Assembly (NCBI RefSeq): GCF_002252505.1
Contig: NZ_NNRL01000163.1
Location: forward strand, 315,981-379,980
Source: Brucella grignonensis
GTDB lineage: Bacteria; Pseudomonadota; Alphaproteobacteria; Rhizobiales; Rhizobiaceae
Length of the DNA: 64,000 nt
Direction of reading: 5' to 3'
Shown: in pieces, positions 57,723-64,000 of the stretch
Numbering within the stretch: position 1 is the first letter of the stretch
Layout of the letters: every line of letters begins with the position of its first letter
Position numbers and translations under genes: made by a program
Notes under the pieces: generated by a model
Told to the model about the DNA's origin: nothing
The model's database searches: none
What the model saw: the letters and a program-made list of their open reading frames with translations, nothing else

Positions 57723-58289
57723 CGAGATATTTCCGCAACAAGAAGTTGCGTGCACATCAATATATGCATTCGGAAGCGACTGGATTGATGTCGGTTTTTG
57801 AAACAGTATTACCCTGAACTCGTAAAATTCGATCTTATAGGGGGATTGGCCTCATTGCATTGTCTGTTGCTGAAAGAAGGTGCAATTGACAATTGACGTT
57901 TCAGTCAATAGAAGCCCCCCTCGCATTACGATATGCATCCATAAAGACAGGAATTCCGGGGAGATGATCCTGTTTAACTGGAACCGCTTTAAACGAAAGG
58001 CAAGGGAATATTTCGGGAAACGCTTCTGCGTATCCGGCGTTACATAAAAGAACGATGTGCAGCGATCATCTCAGGCATGTGTTTTAAAGACACGTGAATG
58101 GGAAATTACTCGAATAGTCGCGATAAAGAGCGCATTCTGGACAGTGTTTCGACACTTGGCCTGAACGTGTGAGGCGGGGCTGAAAATTAGCACAGGACGA
58201 AAAGCAGAATTGATGCTGGTTCGCTTTGCGCTTCGCTCACCTTGTGATTAGACTACGTCCTGTTGTGTAACGCAAATGAGGTGTACCAA
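57723..58289. other. Long intergenic region between rpoN and hpf
   Basis: These 567 bases hold no frame with a ribosome site or family features, no long hairpin and no copy of the palindromic repeats. A weak promoter-like TTGTGA-N17-GTGTAA lies just before hpf (about 58242-58270). The gap is long for this block and probably carries a separate hpf promoter. Confidence 0.55.
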
Positions 58290-58883
58290 ATGACTCTGCG
58301 TGTATCTGGAAAGCATATGGACGTCGGTGAAGCTTTCACGGCCCGGATTATTGATCGGGTTAATGAAGCTGTCGGCAAATATTTTGATCATGGCTTTTCC
58401 GGGCAGGTAACGGTCACCAAGTCCGGATCGCGGTTTAGCGCGGATTGTACCTTACATCTTGATAGCGGTGCTACCTTGCAGAGCACCGGAGATGCACAGG
58501 ACCCGCAATTGGCGTTCGATGCGGCTGCCGACAAGATTGAAACACGGTTGCGTCGTTACAAGCGCCGTCTGAAATCGCGTCCAGCGACTGCACCAAATGC
58601 GATCTATGATGATGTGGCATATCGTGTTATGGCACCGCTGCCGGAAGAAGAGGAGGACCTTCCGGTTGATTACGCGCCGACTATCGTTGCGGAATCGTCC
58701 GTCGCCCTTCGCACCCTTTCGGTTGCGTCGGCGGTTGTGGAACTTGATCTGATCGAAAACCCGGTTCTGGTCTTCCGCAACGCGGGCAATGATGAAGTAA
58801 ATATCGTCTACCGTCGTGCGGACGGCAATATTGGCTGGGTTGACCCATCGACGGTTACCCGCCAGGCCGCTCCCCGCGCTTGA
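58290..58883 (+). CDS. hpf: Long-form ribosome hibernation-promoting factor
   Basis: This 197-residue protein has an N-terminal YfiA/HPF domain (MTLRVSGKHMDVGEAF, with the late basic KRRLKSRP) that binds the decoding site of the 30S subunit, and a C-terminal dimerisation domain (VVELDLIENPVLVFRNAGNDEVNIVYRRADGNIGWVDP) that makes 100S ribosome dimers. The long form is the rule outside gammaproteobacteria. The ATG at 58290 has GAGGTG six bases upstream; an upstream in-frame start lacks support. It is expected to be induced in stationary phase. ptsN follows after 90 bases. Confidence 0.94.
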   Translation: MTLRVSGKHMDVGEAFTARIIDRVNEAVGKYFDHGFSGQVTVTKSGSRFSADCTLHLDSGATLQSTGDAQDPQLAFDAAADKIETRLRRYKRRLKSRPATAPNAIYDDVAYRVMAPLPEEEEDLPVDYAPTIVAESSVALRTLSVASAVVELDLIENPVLVFRNAGNDEVNIVYRRADGNIGWVDPSTVTRQAAPRA

Positions 58884-58973
58884 CGGCAAACCTGAAGCGC
58901 ACGCAGTTTTTCGCTGTCGTGCGCTTCCCTAAACCGGGCCCACGATGGCCTGATTGAAGAAGGAACGGAGAGA

Positions 58974-59438
58974 ATGGATCTTAGTGATCTGATTCAGCCT
59001 GGGGCGATTATCCCGGCGCTGAAAGCCAGCTCCAAAAAGCAGCTTTTGCAGATATTGTCTGAAAAGGCTGCGGAACTGACCGGTCTCCCTGAGCGTGAAG
59101 TTTTCGAAACAATTCTCCAGCGTGAACGCCTCGGTTCCACCGGGGTTGGCAACGGCGTTGCCATTCCGCACGGCAAGTTGGCAAGCATCGACAAGATTGC
59201 AGGAATTTTTGCGCGCCTTGAAACTCCAGTGGATTTTGAAGCACTGGACGATCAGCCCGTCGATCTCGTCTTCCTGCTTCTGGCACCGGAAAACGCTGGT
59301 GCGGATCATTTGAAAGCCCTGTCACGCATTGCGCGCATGTTGCGCGATGCCGACACAGTGGCAAAGCTGCGTGGAACACATGACGCGCAGGCGCTTTATT
59401 CATTCCTGACATCGCAGCCAGCGTCTAACGCTGCCTGA
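58974..59438 (+). CDS. ptsN: Nitrogen-related PTS enzyme IIA (PtsN)
   Basis: This 154-residue EIIA-Ntr protein has the phosphorylated His in VGNGVAIPHGKL (about residue 66) and the family PTS_EIIA_2 fold. It does not transport sugar but, in its phosphorylated or free form, regulates potassium transport, nitrogen metabolism and, in alphaproteobacteria, the stringent response. GGAACGGAGAG directly precedes the ATG. The partners PtsP and NPr are not in the window. A terminator ends the rpoN-hpf-ptsN block. Confidence 0.95.
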   Translation: MDLSDLIQPGAIIPALKASSKKQLLQILSEKAAELTGLPEREVFETILQRERLGSTGVGNGVAIPHGKLASIDKIAGIFARLETPVDFEALDDQPVDLVFLLLAPENAGADHLKALSRIARMLRDADTVAKLRGTHDAQALYSFLTSQPASNAA

Positions 59439-59460
59439 ATCTGTCGGACATTAATAAACA

Positions 59461-59490
59461 AAGCCGCCGTTTCGGGGAGAACGGCGGCTT
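59461..59490 (+). terminator. Terminator after ptsN
   Basis: AAGCCGCCGT (59461-59470) pairs with ACGGCGGCTT (59481-59490); TGTCATTTTT follows. Confidence 0.85.
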
Positions 59491-59560
59491 TGTCATTTTT
59501 ACGGTACACTATTTCTGTCGCTATATCTCACGATTTTCAAGGCCGTCCGATACCGCTAAT

Positions 59561-59662
59561 ACCAAAGTTCATTGAGTGAAACTCATTGGACTTTGGTTAA
59601 GCCTGAGTGGCGCTTGAACTTTATCAAGGCGTGATGCGTCAGCATCTTGAGCCGCCTTGATA
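59561..59662. repeat. Two consecutive large hairpins upstream of the small exported protein
   Basis: Hairpin 1: a 17-bp arm pair (59561-59577 with 59581-59597) with two mismatches and a 3-nt loop, starting ACCAAAGT and ending ACTTTGGT. Hairpin 2: TATCAAGGCG (59622-59631) with CGCCTTGATA (59653-59662), enclosing an inner hairpin GATGC-GTCA-GCATC. They do not match the common repeat family and may be a second repeat type. Confidence 0.6.
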
Positions 59663-59707
59663 TAAGCCTCAGACATTGATGATTGTGAATTTGGTGAGAG
59701 GTATTTT

Positions 59708-59947
59708 GTGACTTTGTATAAAACAATTGCAGTCACGACAATTTCACTGCTCGTGATTTCCGGTTCGGCACGAGCGGAACGTTTAGTGTCAAATATGTCA
59801 GTTGCGATGAATTTAGCTACTTCTGATCAATGCAGGAAAGTAGCGGAGACCCTTTGCCGGAATTACAAGAACAAGGGTGAAAAATGGTATCAATGGTGCC
59901 TGCGTGAGCAATATGCCAACTGCATGCACCAGAATCCGTCAAAATGA
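59708..59947 (+). CDS. Small exported protein with four regularly spaced cysteines
   Basis: I do not recognise a family. The 79-residue product has a signal peptide (residues 1-23, cleavage after ARA) and a mature part of about 56 residues. Its cysteines at 42, 50, 64 and 72 form CX7C-X13-CX7C, as expected of two antiparallel helices held by two disulfides. The mature protein is basic and rich in Asn, Gln, Tyr and Trp. Start is GTG 59708 with GAGAGG six bases upstream. It stands alone, after the ptsN terminator and two large hairpins, and is convergent with the DUF1150 gene. A periplasmic or secreted role is inferred from the signal peptide only. Confidence 0.65.
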   Translation: MTLYKTIAVTTISLLVISGSARAERLVSNMSVAMNLATSDQCRKVAETLCRNYKNKGEKWYQWCLREQYANCMHQNPSK

Positions 59948-60006
59948 TCATTTGACGAAGAGCAGCAATGCCGGTCTGTTTGACGGACCGGCATCACGCA
60001 AAGAAT

Positions 60007-60255
60007 TTAGTGCAGCATCACGGTGCGCAGTTCATGTTCATGTGCGCCTTGCAGTGCGGTGGCACGGACGTCGGAAAGCACAATCGGCTCGCCGCTTGCG
60101 CCAAACAGCGCCCAAAGCTCAAGACCGGGTGCAATCGGGGGGAGTGCCGGGAAGGTGCGTGTCAGGTCGTCGGAACGAATCTTGCGCACATAAGCCACTT
60201 CACCTTCACCCAGATGAGCGAATTCATGTTCGGTGAGAATGTGTCTGTTCATCAT
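60007..60255 (-). CDS. DUF1150 protein
   Basis: This 82-residue cytoplasmic protein of unknown function contains EFAHLGEGEVAYVRKI, a run to LPPIAPGLELWALFGASGEPIVLSD and a short C-terminal tail, which is the DUF1150 pattern. I use ATG 60255, with GGAGG five bases upstream; the ATG at 60267 would overlap that site. It lies 100 bases downstream of the small heat-shock gene on the same strand. DUF1150 genes next to hsp20 genes are common in alphaproteobacteria, which suggests joint heat or stress expression. Confidence 0.82.
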   Translation of the reverse strand: MMNRHILTEHEFAHLGEGEVAYVRKIRSDDLTRTFPALPPIAPGLELWALFGASGEPIVLSDVRATALQGAHEHELRTVMLH

Positions 60256-60355
60256 CGTAGCCTCCATTCTAGCGGCATATCATTTGCGATCATGGCGCTT
60301 AAGAGCTTAATAAATTCCTATAGCGGTTTTTACCTGAACCCAGCCTGAACCGAAT

Positions 60356-60778
60356 TCAGTCTTTGACTGCTATATTTATACGTTTGATAAGTCGTTCTGG
60401 TTCAGGTCGATCAAGATCAATGGCGAGAAGGCCATTTTTCAGATCGCAGCCGACAACCCGCATTCCATCGGCCAGAACGAAGACGCGCTGAAACTGGCGG
60501 GCAGCAATGCCACGGTGCAGAAACTCGCGTTCGGTATCGTCTGTCTGGCGTCCGCGGATGACAAGCTGATTGTCCTCCGTCATGACCTCAAGATCGTCAC
60601 TGGCAAAGCCTGCGACAGCCAGCGTGATACGCAGGCGTTCAGAACCAGTCTCGCCGCGCAGACGCTCGATATTGTAGGGCGGGTAGCCATCGCCGGATTT
60701 GGCGATCCGTTCCAGCGTCTTTTCCATTGTGTCGAATCCGAGCAATAGCGGGCTCGAAAACGGTGTCATTCTTGTCAT
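60356..60778 (-). CDS. Small heat-shock protein (Hsp20/IbpA family)
   Basis: This 140-residue alpha-crystallin-type holdase has an N-terminal MTPFSSPLLLGFDTMEKTLERI segment and the crystallin domain LRITLAVAGFASDDLEVMTEDNQLVIRGRQ ... REFLHRGIAARQFQRVFVLADGM ... LKNGLLAIDLDRPEP. It binds unfolding proteins in the cytoplasm. ATG 60778 with AAGGA eight bases upstream is the likely start; 21 further codons are open upstream but unlike the family. It is upstream of the DUF1150 gene. I looked for a ROSE-type RNA thermometer in the short leader and could not identify one. Confidence 0.88.
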   Translation of the reverse strand: MTRMTPFSSPLLLGFDTMEKTLERIAKSGDGYPPYNIERLRGETGSERLRITLAVAGFASDDLEVMTEDNQLVIRGRQTDDTEREFLHRGIAARQFQRVFVLADGMRVVGCDLKNGLLAIDLDRPEPERLIKRINIAVKD

Positions 60779-60963
60779 TGCATCAGTCCTTATCGAAGCG
60801 ACCGTCATGGAAAGCACCCTTTCGGCGTATCTTTCGCTCAACTGATATGGCTTGTGAAAAGCCCGACTTCAAGGGCCGAAATCGGATTCCTGTCACGGCA
60901 TCCTAAAACTGATGCTTTGTTGGCAAAAGCCGTCAACATATGTGGAAAAATTTTAGCGCTTCT

Positions 60964-61461
60964 TTAGCGCCGGGCTTCGCTCAGCGCATTGCCAAAAGCC
61001 GTGGCGAAGCTCTCCCGATCATCGGGATTGAGGAAGCCGCCGACGAGAACGCTGTTGTTGCGGCTTTCGACGCGCATGGTTGTGATGCCAATATCTGGCT
61101 TTCTGGCAACATTGAATCTTGTCCAGAACGGATGGAACAGGTGGGTGGTCAGTTTGCCGGATGCTTCATATTTGCGAATGGACAGTGCTGCACGCGAAAC
61201 AGATATCTCCTCGCGGGCATTTGCCGAACGATAGTTCCAGCGAAAAGCCAGATAGATCGCCAGCACATCAAGGCCAAAAAAGCCGATGATCGGCCATGCT
61301 CCGATTGACCAGAACAATATGCAGACAAACAGCCAGCAGCAGATCATGGCCCCCATCAGCACACGAAATCCCGTTTGTCCCAATGAACGATAGGGCGTCA
61401 GCAGAGCTTCAAAAATGGGAGTATCAAATTTGTCTGGATTTGCGCCGTCTGGATGCTGCAT
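60964..61461 (-). CDS. DUF2244 membrane protein
   Basis: This 165-residue protein of the DUF2244 family has an N-terminal domain of about 35 residues, two adjacent membrane helices (around 39-57 and 60-77), then WNYRSANAREEISVSRAALSIRKYEASGKL and a C-terminal beta-rich part with LNPDDRESFATAFGNAL. Function is unknown. GGAGGGAA lies before ATG 61461 and sets the start; a longer frame runs into the nth region. It is divergent from nth with 70 bases between the starts, so the two may share regulatory DNA. Confidence 0.82.
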   Translation of the reverse strand: MQHPDGANPDKFDTPIFEALLTPYRSLGQTGFRVLMGAMICCWLFVCILFWSIGAWPIIGFFGLDVLAIYLAFRWNYRSANAREEISVSRAALSIRKYEASGKLTTHLFHPFWTRFNVARKPDIGITTMRVESRNNSVLVGGFLNPDDRESFATAFGNALSEARR

Positions 61462-61531
61462 GCAAAGTTCCCTCCGGGCTGCGTCAAGCTGTGAACTGTT
61501 TTCCGAAGATAGACGCAAGTATAGAGACAAA

Positions 61532-62287
61532 ATGGAAAACGCCAAAATCAAATCGCCCGTGAACACACCTGTTGCGACACCTGCCCGTCGTCCGCGCCGG
61601 GTTTCTGGCACGCTTTATACGGCAGACGAGATTCATGAGATTTTCCGTCGCTTTTCCATTCTGCGCCCCGAGCCTAAAGGCGAACTTGAGCATGTGAACG
61701 CCTTCACGCTGCTGGTGGCTGTCGTCTTGTCGGCACAGGCGACGGATGCGGGCGTGAATAAGGCAACGCGCGCGCTTTTTGCGATTGCCGATACGCCGCA
61801 AAAAATGCTGGCGCTGGGCGAGGACACGGTCGGCAATTATATCCGCACCATTGGTCTTTGGCGCAACAAGGCCAAGAACGTCATTCTGCTGTCTGAAGCG
61901 CTTATCCGTGATTATGGCGGTGAAGTTCCCGATGATCGCGACGAGCTGGTGAAACTGCCGGGTGTCGGGCGCAAGACTGCCAATGTTGTGCTGAGCATGG
62001 CTTTTGGTCATTCGACCATGGCTGTAGATACGCATATTCTGCGCATAGGCAACCGGATCGGGCTTGCACCGGCCAAGACACCGGATGCGGTGGAAGCTAT
62101 TCTCATGCGGGTCATTCCGAAAGAATATCTGTTCCACGCACATCACTGGCTGATCCTGCACGGGCGCTATACCTGTAAGGCACGCAAGCCTGAGTGCGAG
62201 AGTTGCGTGATTGCCGATATCTGTAAGTTTCCCGGCAAGACTTGCGATGTGCCCGCAGCGCTCATTCCGTTACCGCCGCAGTTTTAA
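61532..62287 (+). CDS. nth: Endonuclease III
   Basis: This 251-residue base-excision glycosylase/AP lyase removes oxidised pyrimidines. The helix-hairpin-helix LPGVGRKTANVVL contains the catalytic Lys148, and Asp166 is in VDTHILRI. The 4Fe-4S cluster ligands Cys215, 222, 225 and 231 show the exact C-x6-C-x2-C-x5-C spacing. An N-terminal basic extension of about 28 residues precedes the usual start of the fold. ATG 61532 is preferred to earlier starts, which would overlap the divergent DUF2244 gene. Its 3' end overlaps the convergent EI24-type gene by 18 bases. Confidence 0.95.
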   Translation: MENAKIKSPVNTPVATPARRPRRVSGTLYTADEIHEIFRRFSILRPEPKGELEHVNAFTLLVAVVLSAQATDAGVNKATRALFAIADTPQKMLALGEDTVGNYIRTIGLWRNKAKNVILLSEALIRDYGGEVPDDRDELVKLPGVGRKTANVVLSMAFGHSTMAVDTHILRIGNRIGLAPAKTPDAVEAILMRVIPKEYLFHAHHWLILHGRYTCKARKPECESCVIADICKFPGKTCDVPAALIPLPPQF

Positions 62288-62986
62288 AGTTTCCTTCTCA
62301 GATATAGCCTTGTGCAGATGGATCATCATTGCCGCTGCAAAGAGCGGTGTCAGAAGATTGACAATCGGAATTGCCATGAAGCCGGCAATGAGCAGTCCTG
62401 CAAGAAATACCGTCACACCATATTGAGAGCGGAGTGCCTTGGCCTCACGCTCTGTTCGATGACGCATGGCTGCAAACTCAAAGAATTCCCGGCCGAGCAG
62501 ATAAGCGTTGATCACGAAGAAGGCGATCAGATTGATGCCGGGTACGAAGAGCAGAAACAGCGCCACGATATTGCCGAGAATAACTACGCCCAGAAACTTG
62601 AGTGACACGACAATGGAATGGCCCAGTGGCAGGGGCGTACCTGCGGGTTCATCGGGATAATCCTCTCGTTCGACAACGTCTGCGACATCATCAAGGAAAA
62701 TACCGGCGACAAGCGCTGTAACGGGCGCGATCATCAAAGCGAGAACGAGTGCCAGTCCAAGACCTGCCACGATTGCTGCAACGATACCGAGCCAACCTGC
62801 CCATTCGGGCATTCCCGGCAGCAATTGCTCCATCCAGGGCCATGCGAAAGTAAAAAAAACCTGCCTTATGGCGACCCAAAACCCGAGGAGAAGCAAAAGC
62901 GTCAAGCCAAGCGTTTTCCATAAAACCGAGCGAAACTCCGGAGTTGGAAGACGTTTAAGCGCCTTCAGCGCAGCATCAATGATCAT
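62270..62986 (-). CDS. EI24/CysZ-like membrane protein
   Basis: This 238-residue inner-membrane protein of the EI24-domain (Pfam; CysZ-like) group has four main hydrophobic regions and the conserved PVTALVAGIFLDDVADVVER and FLLFVPGINLIAFFVINAYLLGREFFEFAAMR segments. E. coli CysZ carries sulfate, but many EI24 proteins have no assigned role and there are no sulfate genes here, so transport of sulfate is only a possibility. The stop overlaps the 3' end of nth by 18 bases on the other strand. No operon partner is visible. Confidence 0.82.
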   Translation of the reverse strand: MIIDAALKALKRLPTPEFRSVLWKTLGLTLLLLLGFWVAIRQVFFTFAWPWMEQLLPGMPEWAGWLGIVAAIVAGLGLALVLALMIAPVTALVAGIFLDDVADVVEREDYPDEPAGTPLPLGHSIVVSLKFLGVVILGNIVALFLLFVPGINLIAFFVINAYLLGREFFEFAAMRHRTEREAKALRSQYGVTVFLAGLLIAGFMAIPIVNLLTPLFAAAMMIHLHKAISEKETLKLRR

Positions 62987-63196
62987 TTTGGGTTCACTCT
63001 CCGCAATCTCATGCGATCAAAATAGGAAGGCCGTTTGATCTGCACAAGACGGTCTGCCCACAAGTGGCAACACTGACGGACTAGCCAAAAACTTTTCAAA
63101 AGGCTAAACCGACCCCAAATGAATGCCGCTAGATCGCCGCCACAATTCTTCAATCGAAGATGGCGGCAGACAAGAAGGGGAGCCCCAGACCAGCTC

Positions 63197-64000
63197 ATGG
63201 CTACATTCGACGTTCTTTGCATTGGCAACGCCATTGTCGATATTCTTTCGCGCACAGAAGATGCGTTTCTCGAAGCCAATGGCATCATAAAAGGCGCCAT
63301 GAACCTGATTGATGGCGACCGGGCAGAACTGCTCTATAGCCGCATTAAAGGCCAGTTCACGGAAATGTCCGGTGGCAGTGCGGGCAATACTGCTGCAGGT
63401 GTTGCAAGTTTCGGCGGACGCTCTGCCTATTTCGGCAAGGTTGCAACCGACCATCTCGGGCGGGTCTTTGTTCATGATATCCGTGCGCAGGGTGTAGCCT
63501 TCGATACACGGGCTTTGGAAAACGGTTCACCAACGGCGCGTTCGATGATCTTCGTCACGGCTGATGGCGAGCGTTCAATGAACACTTATCTGGGTGCGTG
63601 CGTTGAGCTCGGGCCGGAGGATGTCGAAACCTCCAAGGTTGCCGATGCCCGCATTACCTATTTCGAAGGTTATCTGTGGGATCCGCCGCGCGCCAAGGAA
63701 GCCATCGTTCTGGCATCAAAAATTGCACATGAACATGGTCGTCAGGTTGCCATGACCTTGTCCGATCCGTTCTGTGTCGATCGTTATCGCGAAGAGTTCC
63801 TGGGTCTGATGCGCAAGCGCATTGTCGATATCGTTTTTGCGAACGAAGACGAGGTGAAGTCGCTCTATCAGACCAAGTCGCTTGATGAAGCTGTTGAAGC
63901 CATCCGCAAGGATTGCCCGCTTGCAATCGTCACGCGTTCGGAAAAAGGCGCAATTGTCATCACTGCCGATCAGACGTTGCATGTGCCCGCGATCGAGATT
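63197..64000 (+). CDS. Adenosine-kinase-type PfkB sugar/nucleoside kinase (3' end outside window)
   Basis: The frame is open from ATG 63197 to the last base (268 codons), so the C-terminal GAGD motif region is missing. The N-terminus MATFDVLCIGNAIVDIL, then SGGSAGNTAAGVASFGGRSAYFGKV (about 57-81) and the lid and substrate residues of ribokinase-fold kinases are present. Close relatives in alphaproteobacteria are annotated adenosine kinase (adenosine + ATP to AMP + ADP). Substrate identity needs the missing part. AAGGGGAG lies upstream but at a long distance (about 15 bases) from the ATG. Confidence 0.88.
   Translation, partial: MATFDVLCIGNAIVDILSRTEDAFLEANGIIKGAMNLIDGDRAELLYSRIKGQFTEMSGGSAGNTAAGVASFGGRSAYFGKVATDHLGRVFVHDIRAQGVAFDTRALENGSPTARSMIFVTADGERSMNTYLGACVELGPEDVETSKVADARITYFEGYLWDPPRAKEAIVLASKIAHEHGRQVAMTLSDPFCVDRYREEFLGLMRKRIVDIVFANEDEVKSLYQTKSLDEAVEAIRKDCPLAIVTRSEKGAIVITADQTLHVPAIEI

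Noticed and set aside
57845-57866. Possible sigma-54 promoter TGGCCTCATTGCA upstream of hpf
   Set aside because: The -24 and -12 elements would be about three bases too close, and sigma-54 needs strict spacing.

Overview
The window is ordinary core chromosome of an alphaproteobacterium of the order Hyphomicrobiales (Rhizobiales). It most likely belongs to the Brucella/Ochrobactrum lineage. Evidence for this is the cyclic beta-1,2-glucan synthase, an Omp25/Omp31-type surface protein, the neighbouring glnD-murJ and mutS-olsB genes, the RegB/RegA pair, the lptCAB-rpoN-hpf-ptsN block, and about ten copies of a palindromic intergenic repeat resembling the roughly 105-bp Bru-RS elements of Brucella. 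The species call is inference. I see no rRNA, tRNA, CRISPR array, insertion sequence, prophage, toxin-antitoxin pair or defence island.

Layout. 1-13.6 kb: 3' end of the glucan synthase gene, pncB, a PhzF-like enzyme, a LysE exporter with a methyltransferase, a sugar kinase, an SDR oxidoreductase, a bifunctional penicillin-binding protein, an Omp25/31-like barrel, an acyltransferase and ribonuclease D. 13.6-25.2 kb: an M20 dipeptidase, a probable small RNA, a cupin, polA, a DEAD-box RNA helicase, gyrB and a cytochrome P450. 25.2-28.7 kb: a formaldehyde-detoxification operon (frmR, adhC, an ElaA-like acetyltransferase, a DUF1345 membrane protein, fghA) with a recognisable FrmR-type operator. 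28.7-34.4 kb: hrpB, redox two-component system regB/regA with a DUF2267 gene between them, and mmcB. 34.5-44.6 kb: an L,D-transpeptidase lipoprotein, an Nfu protein, a stress protein, trpS, murJ, glnD and maeB. 44.7-53 kb: mutS, olsB, lspA, two RNA methyltransferases, a LapA-domain protein, ihfB and sppA. 53-59.5 kb: lptC, lptA, lptB, rpoN, hpf and ptsN. 59.5-64 kb: a small exported four-cysteine protein, DUF1150 and Hsp20 genes, DUF2244, nth, an EI24/CysZ-like protein and the start of an adenosine-kinase-type gene.

Shared themes are envelope construction (glucan, peptidoglycan, ornithine lipid, LPS transport, lipoprotein maturation), nitrogen/PTS regulation (glnD, rpoN, ptsN) and redox or formaldehyde physiology (regBA, frmR operon).

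I found no convincing new multi-gene system. The observations most worth following are non-coding: a hairpin repeat with an invariant 19-nt loop but several different self-complementary arm sequences, some copies of which supply stop codons or C-terminal coding sequence; a minus-strand small RNA candidate beside polA with two C-rich hairpin loops; and a small exported protein with a twin CX7C pattern.
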